NCBI GenBank assembly: GCA_022457155.1
Contig: JAJGOT010001134.1
Span: 1-64,000 of the forward strand
Source of the DNA: Cladopsammia gracilis
Lineage: Eukaryota > Cnidaria > Anthozoa > Scleractinia > Dendrophylliidae
Length of the DNA stretch: 64,000 nt
Reading direction: 5' to 3'
The notes beneath the pieces are model-generated. The model worked only from the letters and a program-made list of their open reading frames with translations. It had not been told where the DNA came from and ran no database searches. Shown here piece by piece: positions 22,994 to 34,784 of this stretch (position 1 is the stretch's first letter; each line of letters opens with the position of its first letter). A program made the position numbers and the translations under genes.

Positions 22994-23110
22994 TGCTTTG
23001 TGGAAAAGATGCGGATTCTTCAGAAAACTGCAACTTCAAGGAAGTTCCCGACATCGTGTGAGACAATGCCCGCTAGGCGTTCTGGGTATTTTCCTTTTTC
23101 CTTGCTCCGC
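22994..23110 (-). other. TRIM copy A, 5' untranslated exon (3' boundary defined)
   Basis: The donor A|GTAAGTTC at 22994 and the following about 110 bp are conserved with copies B (39010) and C (59536), including GACAATGCCCGCTAGGCGTT. There is no conserved ATG frame, so it is probably 5' UTR. The transcription start is not visible; the upper limit given is where I see conservation fade. Confidence 0.55.
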
Positions 23111-23199
23111 ACGCCTCGCGCATGTCTCGCGAATCCGAGAAATGTGGCCTGTCCGCCTGTGTACAGCCGTCCCCCGAGCGCGCGGAGCCTCGAGCCGTC

Positions 23200-23260
23200 C
23201 CCTGTACACAACAACAACAACACTTTATTAAATAACAAATATGGACACAAAAATCCCGAA
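23200..23260 (-). repeat. Retroposon 3' tail (minus strand)
   Basis: On the minus strand, ATTTAATAAAGTGTTGTTGT carries an AATAAA signal and a GTT microsatellite, as at the 3' end of a non-LTR element or SINE. The body is not recognised. Confidence 0.45.
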
Positions 23261-23330
23261 AAATGCTCTAAAAATCTAGTAAGTAAAACCACGAAAAAAG
23301 CAAGTGACACACTCGAACACCTATCCCGCA

Positions 23331-23401
23331 TTCTCGACCCTAGACCTCTCGGTCTGCAACCGGTCATGCGCAAAAGAGAAGAGCTCTGGGGTCGAGAATG
23401 A
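23331..23401. repeat. Short foldback (CTCGACCC...GGGTCGAG)
   Basis: Inverted ends CATTCTCGACCC and GGGGTCGAGAATG enclose about 70 bp. Related ends occur at 25308 and in the element at 47830. Confidence 0.5.
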
Positions 23402-23689
23402 CCTACCCCGCGGCCTGGCTAGTACCTTACGCATGCGCATAGTCGTGTCACAATGGTGTCTCACAAAGAGGAATGGACATGTTAACATTCAAAAGCATGG
23501 ACAAAGCCATGCTAAAACAAAACACAAAACGAAAATAGCATACACATTTGGTACGCTGGCTAGCGCTTTTATTACTCATGCGCACAGCGGCATGAGTCAA
23601 GGTTTCAGTAAGGTTTACATTACCATGTTTTTTTTAAAGTTTCCCGTATCCCGCGGGATGACTTTCACTGGTCTGGTTGGTTGACACGC

Positions 23690-26306
23690 GACCTCGTGAT
23701 TTCGGCGTGCCCGTAATCACGTTCTTGGTTTCAAATAGCCGAGTCAAGCCAATTACATTTTTCGATGGGAATTTATGGTGATATCAATTTGTGATTGAAT
23801 TTTTCTTTGTGTTGTCGCTAGTTTTAAAGAAATGCTTATAAAACGTGTTTAAATTCAGTCGTAAATTCAGTCGTAATAAATGATATCTGATATTATGTAA
23901 ACATAACAAGACTTACATGTCACGCAAAATTCGTTGAGAGGGAAGGGGTGCGTGACCCAGTTAAAATAAACCATAAAACGTTCTTATGCAAGTGCATGAG
24001 TACAGGCTACCAGTGTAGCCTTTTGTAAGACAAACAATCTTGTACCCAGAGTCCGCAGGCTTATTGGTCAGCGGGGCCGTCGCCAAGAGAGACTCTGAGT
24101 CTGGGATGGTCGACACTCGTTAACATCCGTCGAAAGGCCCTCTTATCTTCGGCCAGCTTTCGTAATCTAATGACGTCACGCTTATGCTTAACTCGGGTTT
24201 TATTTACATTTGGCCACTAATGGCAGCTATCGACTCTGGTGTTTGTTTTGAGCAAATTCCCCCGTTTTTCGATCCTACTTCGCTTGATCCAGAAGATGCC
24301 ACTGTTTCCGTTTGGAAAGGATGTTGTGATGTCTTCAACCTCTTTTTGCTCCGTAACTGAGAGGGACCTTCAACGTATGTCATTGAATGAAACTGGACTG
24401 GTTGGCGAAACGATTTAATGCTATAAATAGCCAATTTATATTTGGCAAATAAATAATTTAATGAAAACCTTTCCTGGAAGGTGAATTATGTATATAAAGC
24501 TTACATAAAAAAAAAAATACCTGAAGCAGCCCGGAACTTACGAACGAAAGCGGCGGAATATCTAACTGCTGTCGACGAATATTCTCAGGGAGTTTGGATC
24601 TCCTCATATTTCCGATGTTAACGCGTTACTCTTTCCGGTCGTAGATTACTGTGTATTAGTGATAATGAGAAAATAAATGCGGCTGTCAATGGCTATTTAA
24701 AAAAAGATTTAACACATGTTCCCACCGGTAAGTTTATATTTTCATGAGTAATATGAGTGTAAAGACTTATTATATCATCACATGCCATGAAACTTCAGCT
24801 TCAAAGCCAATCATTTTATTAATTAAACTTACTAAAAACTGTTTATTAAAAGTTTGATGGCAAATCTAGTACAATATCCATTAACAGTTGACTTCCAGAA
24901 AACACGGTTTTTGCAATTCTACATTATGTTAGCTGATGTATACTCACTGGCTTTCTAACGTTAATTTTGCGCAAAAGTAAATCCACTGTATAATGCAATC
25001 GAATTAGGCCCCTTCACATATGCCGAATCTAATGTAAATGAGCAAGAACAACATATTTAGCCAGGAGCGATAATCAAGGAAGGAAACCGTGAGCGTTGGC
25101 CCCACGTAAACCCATGTTAAGGACGTGTTTTGCTATTTTTAGCAGAAATTGCGCCACCTTTAACGCAATGAGAGCGCCGGCACCTACTACCTTTCACTAT
25201 CAAGATTCTTTTTTTTATTAACCTCACGTTCTAACGCATTAACGAGATGGCTTTAAGAGCCCTTTGATTTTAAATTGCGTCTTTCCACTGAACAAACGAA
25301 ACGAGGGCTCTGGGGACGAGAATGAGGAAATCTGGGAATCCGGTTTTAGTGCGCATGCCTACGCTCAGAAACGGAAGTCAGATTTCCCAGAAAGGCAGAC
25401 CACAGGCAGACCACAGGCAGACCACCCTCTGTTTGTGTTGTGCAATTGCATTTTTGGAACTTGAGACTGCATATTCACGCGACACGATCGGTTGAAATTT
25501 TAGTGGAGATATTAAAGTCGCCTTTTACCTTAATGTTGAAATAAAGTTTCAAGGAAATGTTGATTGAGTTACGCGCGGTGTTTTTTTGCCACAACGAGCC
25601 GTAGAAACCCTTCTCTGGCGAGTTTACTGTTACCGGCCGAAGGCCGGTACTAGAGAGTGGGAGACAAGGCAGGCAACTCGCCAACGGCGACCGCTATGGG
25701 TCGCTACTTCAAACCGGAATTGTCGCAAAAAAATTGAAAAATTCTTACCTTTTTTTCACCGGTCTCCGCGATTAACTACATATTTCCCCATGTCGTGGCC
25801 GAGTTTGGGCTTCATTCGTCAAATTTCCTCCGGGCCAAAAGTGAAGCTCAAGTCCTCTAGGTAGGTTTCAAACTATGATCAGTAGCAAATGGTAGCAAAA
25901 CGATGTCGCAGAGGTTTCGAACATGTTCGAAACCTCTGCGTCAAATCGCGCCCAAATCGCACTGAAATCATCGCCTGTTGACACATGCGATTTGAAGATG
26001 AAACTTGCGCGCGACAAAAATTGCACAAAAACTTGCTTGTGTAAGCGGGCCGTTATAAGGTAGGATTTTAAGATGTTGTGGTCTGTATAAATGCTGACAA
26101 TTTTGGTCATATGTAGGTTGTATTGTCAATGAAAAAGAGGTATGGCTGTCTGCCGTTTGGTTGTGAAAAGGTGCAAACGATTTTTGGGATTTGGTCGAAT
26201 CTCCAGGTGCAACTGCCTCTCTAAAGCGATCATCTCTCTTAAGCGTCCACTTTTCCAGAAAACAAAACTTTTCTAGTCAAATCATTATTACCGAAAGCTC
26301 CCGTAC
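23690..26306. other. Intergenic, no gene supported
   Basis: Repeats predominate. A 46-codon plus-strand frame at 24221-24361 (MAAIDSGVCFEQIPPFFDP) looks protein-like and could be an exon remnant, but I cannot place it. Three tandem copies of CAGGCAGACCA lie near 25395-25428, and a CCGGCCGAAGGCCGG palindrome lies near 25632. Confidence 0.4.
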
Positions 26307-26446
26307 TAAAGGCCTACTATCACCCATTCGACTTTGCGGTCGTTTGTTTTTTGTTTTGAAATGACGAGCGCGCTCGTGATTGGCTCTATCGGGAATTTTC
26401 GACTGCGTTAAATTCGCAATGCATCTTGGGTGATAGTGGGCCTTTA
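26307..26446. mobile_element. MITE, 140 bp
   Basis: Inverted ends of about 20 bp: TAAAGGCCTACTATCACCCA at the left, and its near-complement ending GGGCCTTTA at the right. There is no coding capacity. Confidence 0.8.
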
Positions 26447-27038
26447 AGCGACTACCTCTCTTAGTGCCGCGACCACTTTCAATGCCTCTGGTTTAAATTT
26501 TTCTATTGTTCTTAACTTCTGGTTAGCGACCACTGACCGTAAAGCCCTATGCACATAAGAAAATTTTTTTTTCACAAATGAATTGTCTGTTTGTACGGAT
26601 GGACAAATTTTCTCTGACAAGTTACCTTGTCTATGCGCCGACAAGGCCTTAGGCAGCGGAGCAACACGTCCCCGAAAATAAACATACAGTAGCTACGTAC
26701 ATGAAGACATTTGCACTAATAAGAGAGATATCCAATTAACTCCTCTACTGAAATCTTTTAATTTTATCAGAACACAGAAAGGACTTATCGAAAAGCACGT
26801 GTCTTTAACTATGTTCTTCAGAACTAGACTTTGGATACACATGCTTTACTAGACATCATTTTTATGTTCAATTATTGCTATCTTGTTACAGCATTAATCA
26901 AAGGGCTCTAGGAGCTATCTCGTGAATATGAAACAACGTAAGATCAATTTTAGTTTTTCTTCATGCTTTGTACTTAAGGTTTAAGCTTTTGAGAATCCTG
27001 TAACTTCGAACCATTATCCAATGGTTTAGCCAGCAAGG

Positions 27039-27162
27039 CAGTAATCCGTACAAAACCCCTTGTAATCCACAGTTAACACTTATAATGAGTGCAAATGAGC
27101 ACTCGATCAGTCGGTCGGTCATCATTGGACCACTGGGAAAAGACGCTATATAAATGTATTAC

Positions 27163-27207
<45 letters not shown>

Positions 27208-27300
27208 TATTATTATTATTATATGAATGAACGTTATAGCTTTTTTATGTACATATTTTATCGTAATTAGAATTTTAATGTATTGTAAATAGTTATTTTA

Positions 27301-27344
<44 letters not shown>

Positions 27345-27528
27345 GTAAACTGTTTTTGTTATTCCCCAGGGTACACGTCATCCAGTTGTCTCGTTTTAGA
27401 CAATGCATATTTAATTCCCCAATGTATTACGTCACCTCGTCTTCTACGGCAAAAGTGTCACGCAATCGTCTTTACACGGCAAACGCTTATTGAGTGTTAA
27501 CTGCGGATTACAAGGATTTTGCAGACTG
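27039..27528. mobile_element. TIR element with CAGT ends, about 490 bp
   Basis: The left end CAGTAATCCGTACAAAACCC continues into CTTGTAATCCACAGTTAACA. The right end is an imperfect inverted copy finishing CAAGGATTTTGCAGACTG. Inside are the GCTATATAAATGTATT segment common at retroposon 3' ends and two ATT microsatellites (about 27158-27222 and 27302-27345). CAGT termini are compatible with a pogo-type element, but this is only suggestive. Confidence 0.6.
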
Positions 27529-28654
27529 TGTTTAAAATGCAGGCTGAGACCAGAATCTCAAAAAACACTGGAGAAAAAAGTTAAACCAAACAATTCCTTT
27601 GCCCTGCTCTTGCTTTAAATCTGAGGAACCCTTTCCTCTTCCCCTGGGTCTTGTGCGATGAAAACAGCACAAGGTGGTTTTTGTGTCTATAAACATGTTA
27701 TTCAAGAAAAAATGAAGGCAGATGGTTCAACTGAAAGCAGCCAACCTTGAGGCCTGTTTACAACTTACAGAACCAATCACCACATAGCCACACATGCTTT
27801 GCTTGCCCAAGTTTGAATTTATATAATATATATTAAGAAAATTTGATCAGAGAATAGAATTCCAAGATATAAAGGAACTCGACCAACCCCTTAACAATCC
27901 CCAGAAAACAGACAGCTCTTGTAGACACTGGGTGGCCTCCATACAAACTGGATAATTGCTAACTGCCAGTCATTTGAACACCTTAATACATGAACGCTCG
28001 CATAAGAAGAGAGAATCATTGTCCAAGCAACAGGCGGCAAAGACTACTTAACAGTAATTTGTACATTTAATTTCATAAACAGTCAACTCTCAAGAACTGA
28101 CTTCTAGGTCGTGTATACATGTAAGCACACACTTGGATGTCCTTTTATGGGAGGCAATATACTGTAAATCTAAAATATTTTTCAGTTAAAACAAAACCCT
28201 TTCAACAGCTCCTTGCAAGAAAATTATACATTCCAACTTAAAGGGTTTTCAGAACATAAACATCGTAAGTGACATTTTGCTAAAATCTTCTGTAAATTGC
28301 CTCAAAAAGTATTACTAATCTTGTCTAAATCATTATTGGACCCTGTAAACGTAATAGAAAAAAAAAAACAACCAATTCAAAAGATCCTGCATTATCCTTG
28401 TCTCAGGCAAGTACATGTACTAATTAACTAGAATCAGTCACTATTAAAATAAGATTAAGTGCTTTATTGGGTCAAAAATACATTTCGCTGAGATTAAACA
28501 GAAAAAAAAATGTCACTCGAAAAATTCTTGCCTGGAGCCCTTTGAGTAATTTAAATCAGACAAATGGTCAAGTCAAAGTTATTGAATCTAAACATCTACA
28601 AACAGCTCTGTTAAAAAAAATATATTGAAGGTGTTATTTAAACTGTACGGGGCC
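27529..28654. other. Intergenic, nothing recognised
   Basis: AT-rich DNA with short homopolymers. I see no domain-bearing frame. Confidence 0.45.
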
Positions 28655-28898
28655 GGTTCCCACTGGCGACGTTATCGAAAGTAGAGTCAGAGTCGGAAGC
28701 GTAAGGAGCCTTACGTTCTAGTGTAAATTAAAAAACGGAGTCGCAATCGGAAGCTCGATGGAATCGGAATCGGAAGGATCAGAAGGTTTCCTTTTTCTTC
28801 GGATTCCAATTCTGCTTTTGTCGTTTTGATTTCCACTAGATCATAAGATTCTTACGATTCCAATTCCGCTTACGTCACTTAGGTCGCTAGTGGGAACC
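28655..28898. mobile_element. MITE, 244 bp
   Basis: Ends GGTTCCCACTGGCGAC and GTCGCTAGTGGGAACC are inverted copies. The arms continue with matching GGAATCGGAATCGGAA-type and TTCCAATTCCGCTT stretches, so most of the element is palindromic. Confidence 0.8.
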
Positions 28899-29257
28899 AA
28901 GCTTAACAAAACTAAAAGTAAGAAAACAATCACATTGTTTCTGTTGAATCCTGATATGACATAAACAGACGCAAAACATATCCAAACTTCTGTGTTGTTT
29001 AAAAATGATTTAACACACTTGCTAATGTTACGGGAGAAAAATTATTCACTAATTAATAATAGTAACAGTAATAATAAGAATTTATATAGCGCTATATTCC
29101 ACTAATTGTTCATGGCGCTTTACAATAAAAGATTAAAAACAAGATAAAAAATTAACATTAAAAAAATTACAGTAATTAATTCCTTGATGATTCTTCACCA
29201 AAATCACAATTCTATGTATTAACCCCCGAGGGGAAGGAGGGAGGGAGGGAGGAAGGA

Positions 29258-29465
29258 TAGCCTGCGAGCAGGCTCTTGTTTGGGTATCGCGCGAGTATCA
29301 ATCCGCCGTCATCTAGCGAGGGCAGTTTTCGAAGAGAGGGAATAATTCTTAGTGCCATCGTTCACTTTTGCTTTTGCTTCCTTATCATATTTTTCATTTC
29401 GTTTCGTTTCGTTTCGTTTCGCAAGGAGGGAGGAAGGAGGAAGGGAAGGAGGGAGGGAGGAAGGA
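29258..29465. repeat. Partial duplicate of the left end of the element at 29466
   Basis: The purine tract plus TAGCCTGCGAGCAGGCTC and TTTGGGTATCGCGCGAG occurs here and again from 29438. The first copy diverges after about 45 bp. Confidence 0.65.
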
Positions 29466-30033
29466 TAGCCTGCGAGCAGGCTCACTTGTTTGGGTATCGC
29501 GCGAGTTTCTTGGCGGCGGAGCCGCCAGGGTGAGTCAGCGAAGCGGCCGCGCGTTCGCCGACGAACGCAGCAACCTGATTGGTGAAAATTATATGACAGG
29601 TGTCATAGCTTTTAAAAGAAAACAAAAAAAGCGTTGCAATCATTCCCAGGTCAACAGCTTGTCAAGTTAGAATCAGGCGGTTTCCACCTTCATACGGATG
29701 TGTATCGCTTTTTGTAGTGGACGATGGTTTTTCTATTATTTTTAAAAGCACTGACATTTATTGAGCTTGTCTTAAAACGACTTATCAGCAAAACATATTC
29801 AGTGACTGTTTTGCAATTACTCCTCCTTGTACGTGACCGGAAGTCGGGCAGTGACAATGCCCTTTTTTGCGGTGAAATTTTCACCTTTTTTTTTTCAAAA
29901 TTTTCAATACTCGCGGGACACCTTAAATTAACTTCCGAATCGATTCACATTTCTTTCGTTTACCGGTCACGGCTTCGCCGTTCGCATGGCACTAGCGCGT
30001 CAAACCCAAATAGTAGAGCCTTCTCGCAGGCTA
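29466..30033. mobile_element. Non-autonomous TIR element (TAGCCTGCGAGCAGGC), 568 bp
   Basis: The left end TAGCCTGCGAGCAGGCTC and right end GAGCCTTCTCGCAGGCTA are inverted, with a further matching TTTGGGT motif inside each arm. The element lies in a GGAGG/GGAAGG purine tract that resumes at 30034-30135. There is no transposase frame. Confidence 0.7.
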
Positions 30034-30135
30034 GAGGAAGGAGGGAGGAAAGAGGGAGGAAGGAGAAAGAAGGAGAAGGGAGGAGGGGGGAGGAGGAGGG
30101 GGCAGGAGGGGGCAGGAGGGAGAAGGAGGGGGTGA
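30034..30135. repeat. Polypurine GGAGG/GGAAGG tract
   Basis: About 100 bp of nearly pure A and G on the plus strand. Reading frames over it are compositional artefacts. Confidence 0.8.
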
Positions 30136-30513
30136 TTTAAAAAAAAACCTTAAAGGTACCAGAACCTTGTTTTGTGGGTGTGGCTCAAACTCATTTTCAC
30201 TCCAAAGAGGTACATTGTGTACCAATTCTTAAACAACTGAACACGTCATATATTCTGCCATATTTTTTTGCTCAATATCCTAAAAGGTACCGCAGTAATT
30301 CAAACCGTGGTCTTTTTAGGTTTTAGCACCCAAGTGGTACCAATCTACAAATTTTGACCCCTACATGTAAAAGGCATGACAAGCACCCTGTTAATTTTTA
30401 TGTGGGAGTTCATTAATCCCCTGGGGTATTAACCTGCCGTAACCTGTTACTATCAAGTAGATCAATTCCAAATTAGATGTTTTATATTCATTGTCAATAA
30501 CAAAACCTACAAA

Positions 30514-32187
30514 CTACATTATGAATAACTCAAGAGGTGAAATAATTGGTTGGACTTTTTCTCCTTTAACACCTGTAAAAACATCAGCTTGTCTACTCCT
30601 TTGATTGAATATGACAAGTTTCCTTGTATTATAATTTAGGAAAACTGAAAAAATATCACCTTTCTCTAAAGAAGTGATAGATGCCACATGCGGATTGTCA
30701 GAACGCGAGTATCCTATTAGATGTTCTGTGATTTGGCAGCACCAGGTGCATCTGCTAACCTCTCTATCATGAAGGCCAATGAACCAGTTAACTTGATCAA
30801 TACAGCTTACTCCAATCTCAACTTGACAGCTACTACAATTCCTAATTCCGAGATACTTAAACTTCCAACAATACTTTCCTTTGTCATCTTTTTTTCCGAG
30901 ATTTTCTGGAGTTAAATTTAAGAATCTGTCAAGCTCATCTGTATGCTTTATTTCTGGCTGTACTCTCCACATAAAAGGGCTGCCAGGGACATTCTCACCT
31001 TCCACCATTACCGACAAAGTACAAAGTCCATGAATATCTGGTTGATATGAAAACAAGTAAGATTGATCTTCATGTACATGAAGTACAGGAAGTTTTTGGT
31101 TGGTTACACATCTCACGCCTTGTTGATTTGATTGAGAGACTGAAGCATGAACCATACCTTCAGTGTCTGATTGATTATCTGCAGTTCTATCCTTAACAAC
31201 AAGCTTGAAATTGACAGGTTGCCCAGCAAATGTCTGGTACAAGACCCCCTCTTCTCCTCCCACCATACTTAGTATGCATTTGGTTGGATCAACAGGAGTA
31301 TAACATAAGGTTACCATTCCACCAATGTCCGAAATTGTTTTATCCACTTTCAGCTTGAGATAGTCACTGTTGCAGGGTTTGCAAGGGATCTGTGATGAAT
31401 TAAGCTGAGCAAGCCGTTGAATGAGTTGTTGTTTCATAGACAAAAACTCCACATCATCTCCGTCTGCTAACGCTCTTTCAGCAAAATTGACACTACTTTG
31501 CAGCTGTGCCAGTGATGAGGCAAGCATTTCCTTTTGGATTGCAAGCTCCTTGATCTTTACTTGACCTTGTGTTGTAACGTCATGCTTCAAGTTTGCTCGC
31601 AAATACTCCAGCGCCTTCACTTGCTCGTCAAAAAAGACCTCCACTTCTTTACTCACTTCAGCAATTTTAGCTTCAATGCGGCTTTCCATTGCCTGAACAG
31701 CCTTTAAACCTTGTTCAACGGCACAGTCCTTAGCTTTGGTCTCTTCAAGAATGGCTTGAACAGCTTTTCTCTCTCTTTCAGCAACATCTGCTACAAAGCT
31801 GTACTTGTGTTCATGGTGGTCAATAATGGTGCAGTCACGGCAGATTGTTTTCTGACAGGTGTCACAAAACAGTTTCAGTGTTTCATTAGCATGTTTACCA
31901 CAGAAGGCTGGCTTAACAAAGGCCTTTGATCCAAGCTTCTTAACTTCTGTTAAAGATAGAATCTGGTGACTTTTAAATGCATTGATCCTTTTATGTGCAG
32001 TTAAACAAAACTCGCACATGAAAACACTGCAGTTAGTGCAACGTGAAACTGCTGAGTCACCACTATCACAGTGTTCGCAGATCATTGGCTTTCCTGCTGA
32101 TGAGGTGCTGTCTTGCATGCTCATTAAGGTCATGAAATTGTTCACCCAGAAATTTGGCTGCAGCTTCCCAACATCTCCATCAGCAAT
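30514..32187 (-). CDS. TRIM copy B, large exon (B-boxes, coiled coil, filamin repeat, C-terminal domain)
   Basis: This exon encodes residues 63-619 of a RING E3 ligase of the TRIM class. The acceptor TTAG lies just before 32187, phase 0; the join with the RING exon at 38370 reads DTK|IADGDVGKLQPNFWVNN. A GTG at 32145 can look like a start but is internal. Domains on the joined protein: B-box 1 about 98-136 (CEHC ... CTNC ... CEFC ... H), B-box 2 about 155-194 (FCGKH ... CDTC ... CRDC ... HHEH), coiled coil about 195-330, and a filamin-type Ig repeat about 365-475 ending NVPGSPFMWRV. A final 130 residues with KGKYCWKFKY and GDIFSVFLNYNTRKLVIFNQ resemble a SPRY-type fold. The stop is TAG at 30514. 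Filamin-bearing TRIMs use that region for substrate or dimer contacts; the SPRY reading is tentative. Confidence 0.88.
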   Translation of the reverse strand: MADGDVGKLQPNFWVNNFMTLMSMQDSTSSAGKPMICEHCDSGDSAVSRCTNCSVFMCEFCLTAHKRINAFKSHQILSLTEVKKLGSKAFVKPAFCGKHANETLKLFCDTCQKTICRDCTIIDHHEHKYSFVADVAERERKAVQAILEETKAKDCAVEQGLKAVQAMESRIEAKIAEVSKEVEVFFDEQVKALEYLRANLKHDVTTQGQVKIKELAIQKEMLASSLAQLQSSVNFAERALADGDDVEFLSMKQQLIQRLAQLNSSQIPCKPCNSDYLKLKVDKTISDIGGMVTLCYTPVDPTKCILSMVGGEEGVLYQTFAGQPVNFKLVVKDRTADNQSDTEGMVHASVSQSNQQGVRCVTNQKLPVLHVHEDQSYLFSYQPDIHGLCTLSVMVEGENVPGSPFMWRVQPEIKHTDELDRFLNLTPENLGKKDDKGKYCWKFKYLGIRNCSSCQVEIGVSCIDQVNWFIGLHDREVSRCTWCCQITEHLIGYSRSDNPHVASITSLEKGDIFSVFLNYNTRKLVIFNQRSRQADVFTGVKGEKVQPIISPLELFIM

Positions 32188-32708
32188 CTAACAAGGACAT
32201 GTACATTTAAACTTAGTTATTGACTCTTAATAATTATTACTGTGTGATGTACATGTAAACTATAAAAACTGAGTTAAGAGCGTAAATAAAAATATTGCAT
32301 GTAGCAAAGTTGTTTTAGATGGATACAGCCAATCAGAAGCAGTGTTCTTACCAGGATTTTGCCTGGGGGGGGGAGGTCCCAGGGCCCTCCTGCCTGATAA
32401 ATAGGGCCAGCCTGCAGGTACTTAAGGGGGCAAAAGTTAACCACGTTCCACCATGTTGTTTTTGAAAACGAAGCAAAAAACCAAGAGGAACGTTTGAATA
32501 ACATGAGCCCACAATCCACAGGTCAGTTATATGATCCAAGATGGCAGCCGAAATTGTACTGACGGAGCTAGGTTTGACATATGTGGAACCAACGAGATTA
32601 AGCTGGTTGAAAGCTTTAAAATGGTGCTTTTGATGCATTTTTTCATTTAATTGTATTTCCAAGAAGAAAACACTGAAGTATTTGATTGCTAAATGAAAAA
32701 ATTACACA

Positions 32709-33070
32709 CTGTTCCTATTACTGTGTGCCTGTTCCTATTATGGTGTGCCTGTTCCTATTACACTGTACCTGTTCCTATTATGGTGTGCCTGTTCCTATTA
32801 CACTGTACCTGTTCCTATTATGGTGTGCCTGTTCCTATTACACTGTACCTGTTCCTATTATGGTGTGCCTGTTCCTATTACACTGTACCTGTTCCTATTA
32901 TGGTGTGCCTGTTCCTATTACACTGTACCTGTTCCTATTATGGTGTGCCTGTTCCTATTACACTGTGCCTGTTCCTAATACGGTGTGCCTGTTCCTATTA
33001 CACTGTACCTGTTCCTATTACACTGTACCTGTTCCCATTACACTGTGCCCATTCCTATTACGCTTACTGG
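32709..33070. repeat. 20-bp minisatellite (CTGTTCCTATTA unit)
   Basis: About 17-18 units of TGTGCCTGTTCCTATTATGG or the CACTGTAC variant alternate in a regular two-unit pattern. Copies A and C lack it at the matching intron site. The unit has no stop in any plus frame, so three overlapping frames of over 75 codons result. These are not genes. Confidence 0.92.
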
Positions 33071-34784
33071 CTTTTTGTTGTGCTTGTTCCTATTAAGAAG
33101 TGAATTTTGACCCTGATGAGGCCTGATCCTGCCTTATAATATTCTGCATTATCCCACTGTTTGTATTCCAATTCGTATTTTCTCCTCATCATAAAATGAA
33201 CTAGCTACATGTAGTGACCTGAACTAGAAATGCAAGTGCAGGGCTTTAATGGAAGCATTTTCATACTTCCTTGCCTTGGTTATTGACCTTAATTTCGCAT
33301 TAGTCTTTGGCAATTATCATAAAATTTTGCAAAATGACCCAAAAAACGTAAGACAATCATTGGAAATTTTGGAACATATGTTTGGTAACTATTTGTTTGG
33401 AGTCGTTGTCAAACTTCTGAAAATTATTCGTGACAAACTTTCAAATACAGTGGTTACCCAATTTTTCGAGCCTCCAATAGCTATAGGGAAATGGAAATGG
33501 GTTCAAAAAATGTGGAGTTCCAAAAAAATATATTTGAAGATGGTATTGACTGAAATTAAATCCAAGGGAAACGAGTTTTGGTTTGAGTAATAGAAAGGTA
33601 GCTAGTATTGTTGAAATTAAATCTTTGCAATATTTTCAAAGTTATATAGAAGGCATGCAATAAATAAGTTATGCAATGATTGTACTCTACCATGAATATC
33701 CCACTTGTGTCTGGATTTTTTTCTTTGTAAATGTTGTAGTTCAATTCTATCCTTGGCGTATCTATTTTTCATTTTCCATTGTTTTATATTTATTATCATA
33801 ATATAAACATAGAAAAGAACAATGGGAAATAGAAATTGAACCAAGGATAAAATTGAACTACAACAAATACACACTGACCTATAGGCTTGTGCATGTGTAT
33901 AGTAAGAATGATCAAGTCACTTGTAAGATATTTCATGGTATACATTGTACCACTGAGTAAATAACATTACATAATTGGTAAAACTGAAAACATTGTTGTA
34001 TCAGTGTCGATTGTTTTAATTTCCCTCAGTAATGTAATTCATGGTGCATATTTTAAGATAAATTGAATGGATAGCGGCCAGAAAATGATTTGTAACATTG
34101 GTGGTTCCACTCCAGATGGTTCTTCTGCTTATCAAAAATGCTCATTAAGGTGATCTGTCAGTACAACATTGTTACCTTTAAATTTTATTTACCTAGGTAA
34201 AATGTAAATAACTGTATGTATTTTGAGATAAATTATTAAAACATGACAACCCCCCCCCCCCCCAAAAAAAAAAAAAAACTGAAAACATGCCTTATGCCTT
34301 TCAGCACCACATTTTTCAAAAAAATAATAGTCACTCAAATTGCACAAACAAAAGGGGCATGTTCAGCAGAAAATGGGCTCTGAATGAAGCCAGCAGCACA
34401 GAAGGCAGGCTCTCCTGGTTGTCCACATGCATGTAGGTCCCTGGGGACTCATTTCTTGTGGCTAAATTATGACTGAATTCGCAAAAATGTCAACACAGGG
34501 GGCCCATACAAACTGTGTGACCATTCGTAGTTTAGCGATTTGAAGGGTTTTGCATAGGTACATGTAAATGGCTGCTGCGAAATCCTTCAAATTACTAAAA
34601 TTTGCTATGTTTAGCTGCAAGGTAGACAACACACAACATTTAAGGTAAAAATATGTTTCTCATACGTAAATATTCATTGCAGTGTTTTATATGTAATATG
34701 AACCTTTTTCTCATACATTTCCTCTAAATTTAAAAATATGGTCACACAGTTTGTGTGGGTGCCCTGTGATGTCACTGATTGCCA

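Noticed and set aside
32145..32145. Start codon for TRIM copy B large frame
   Set aside because: The codon is GTG and internal: the exon is open to a splice acceptor at 32188 and joins the RING exon in phase.
32686..33103. Overlapping frames of 77-136 codons rich in Tyr, Val, Pro and Cys
   Set aside because: They are read-through of a 20-bp minisatellite that has no stop in any plus frame.
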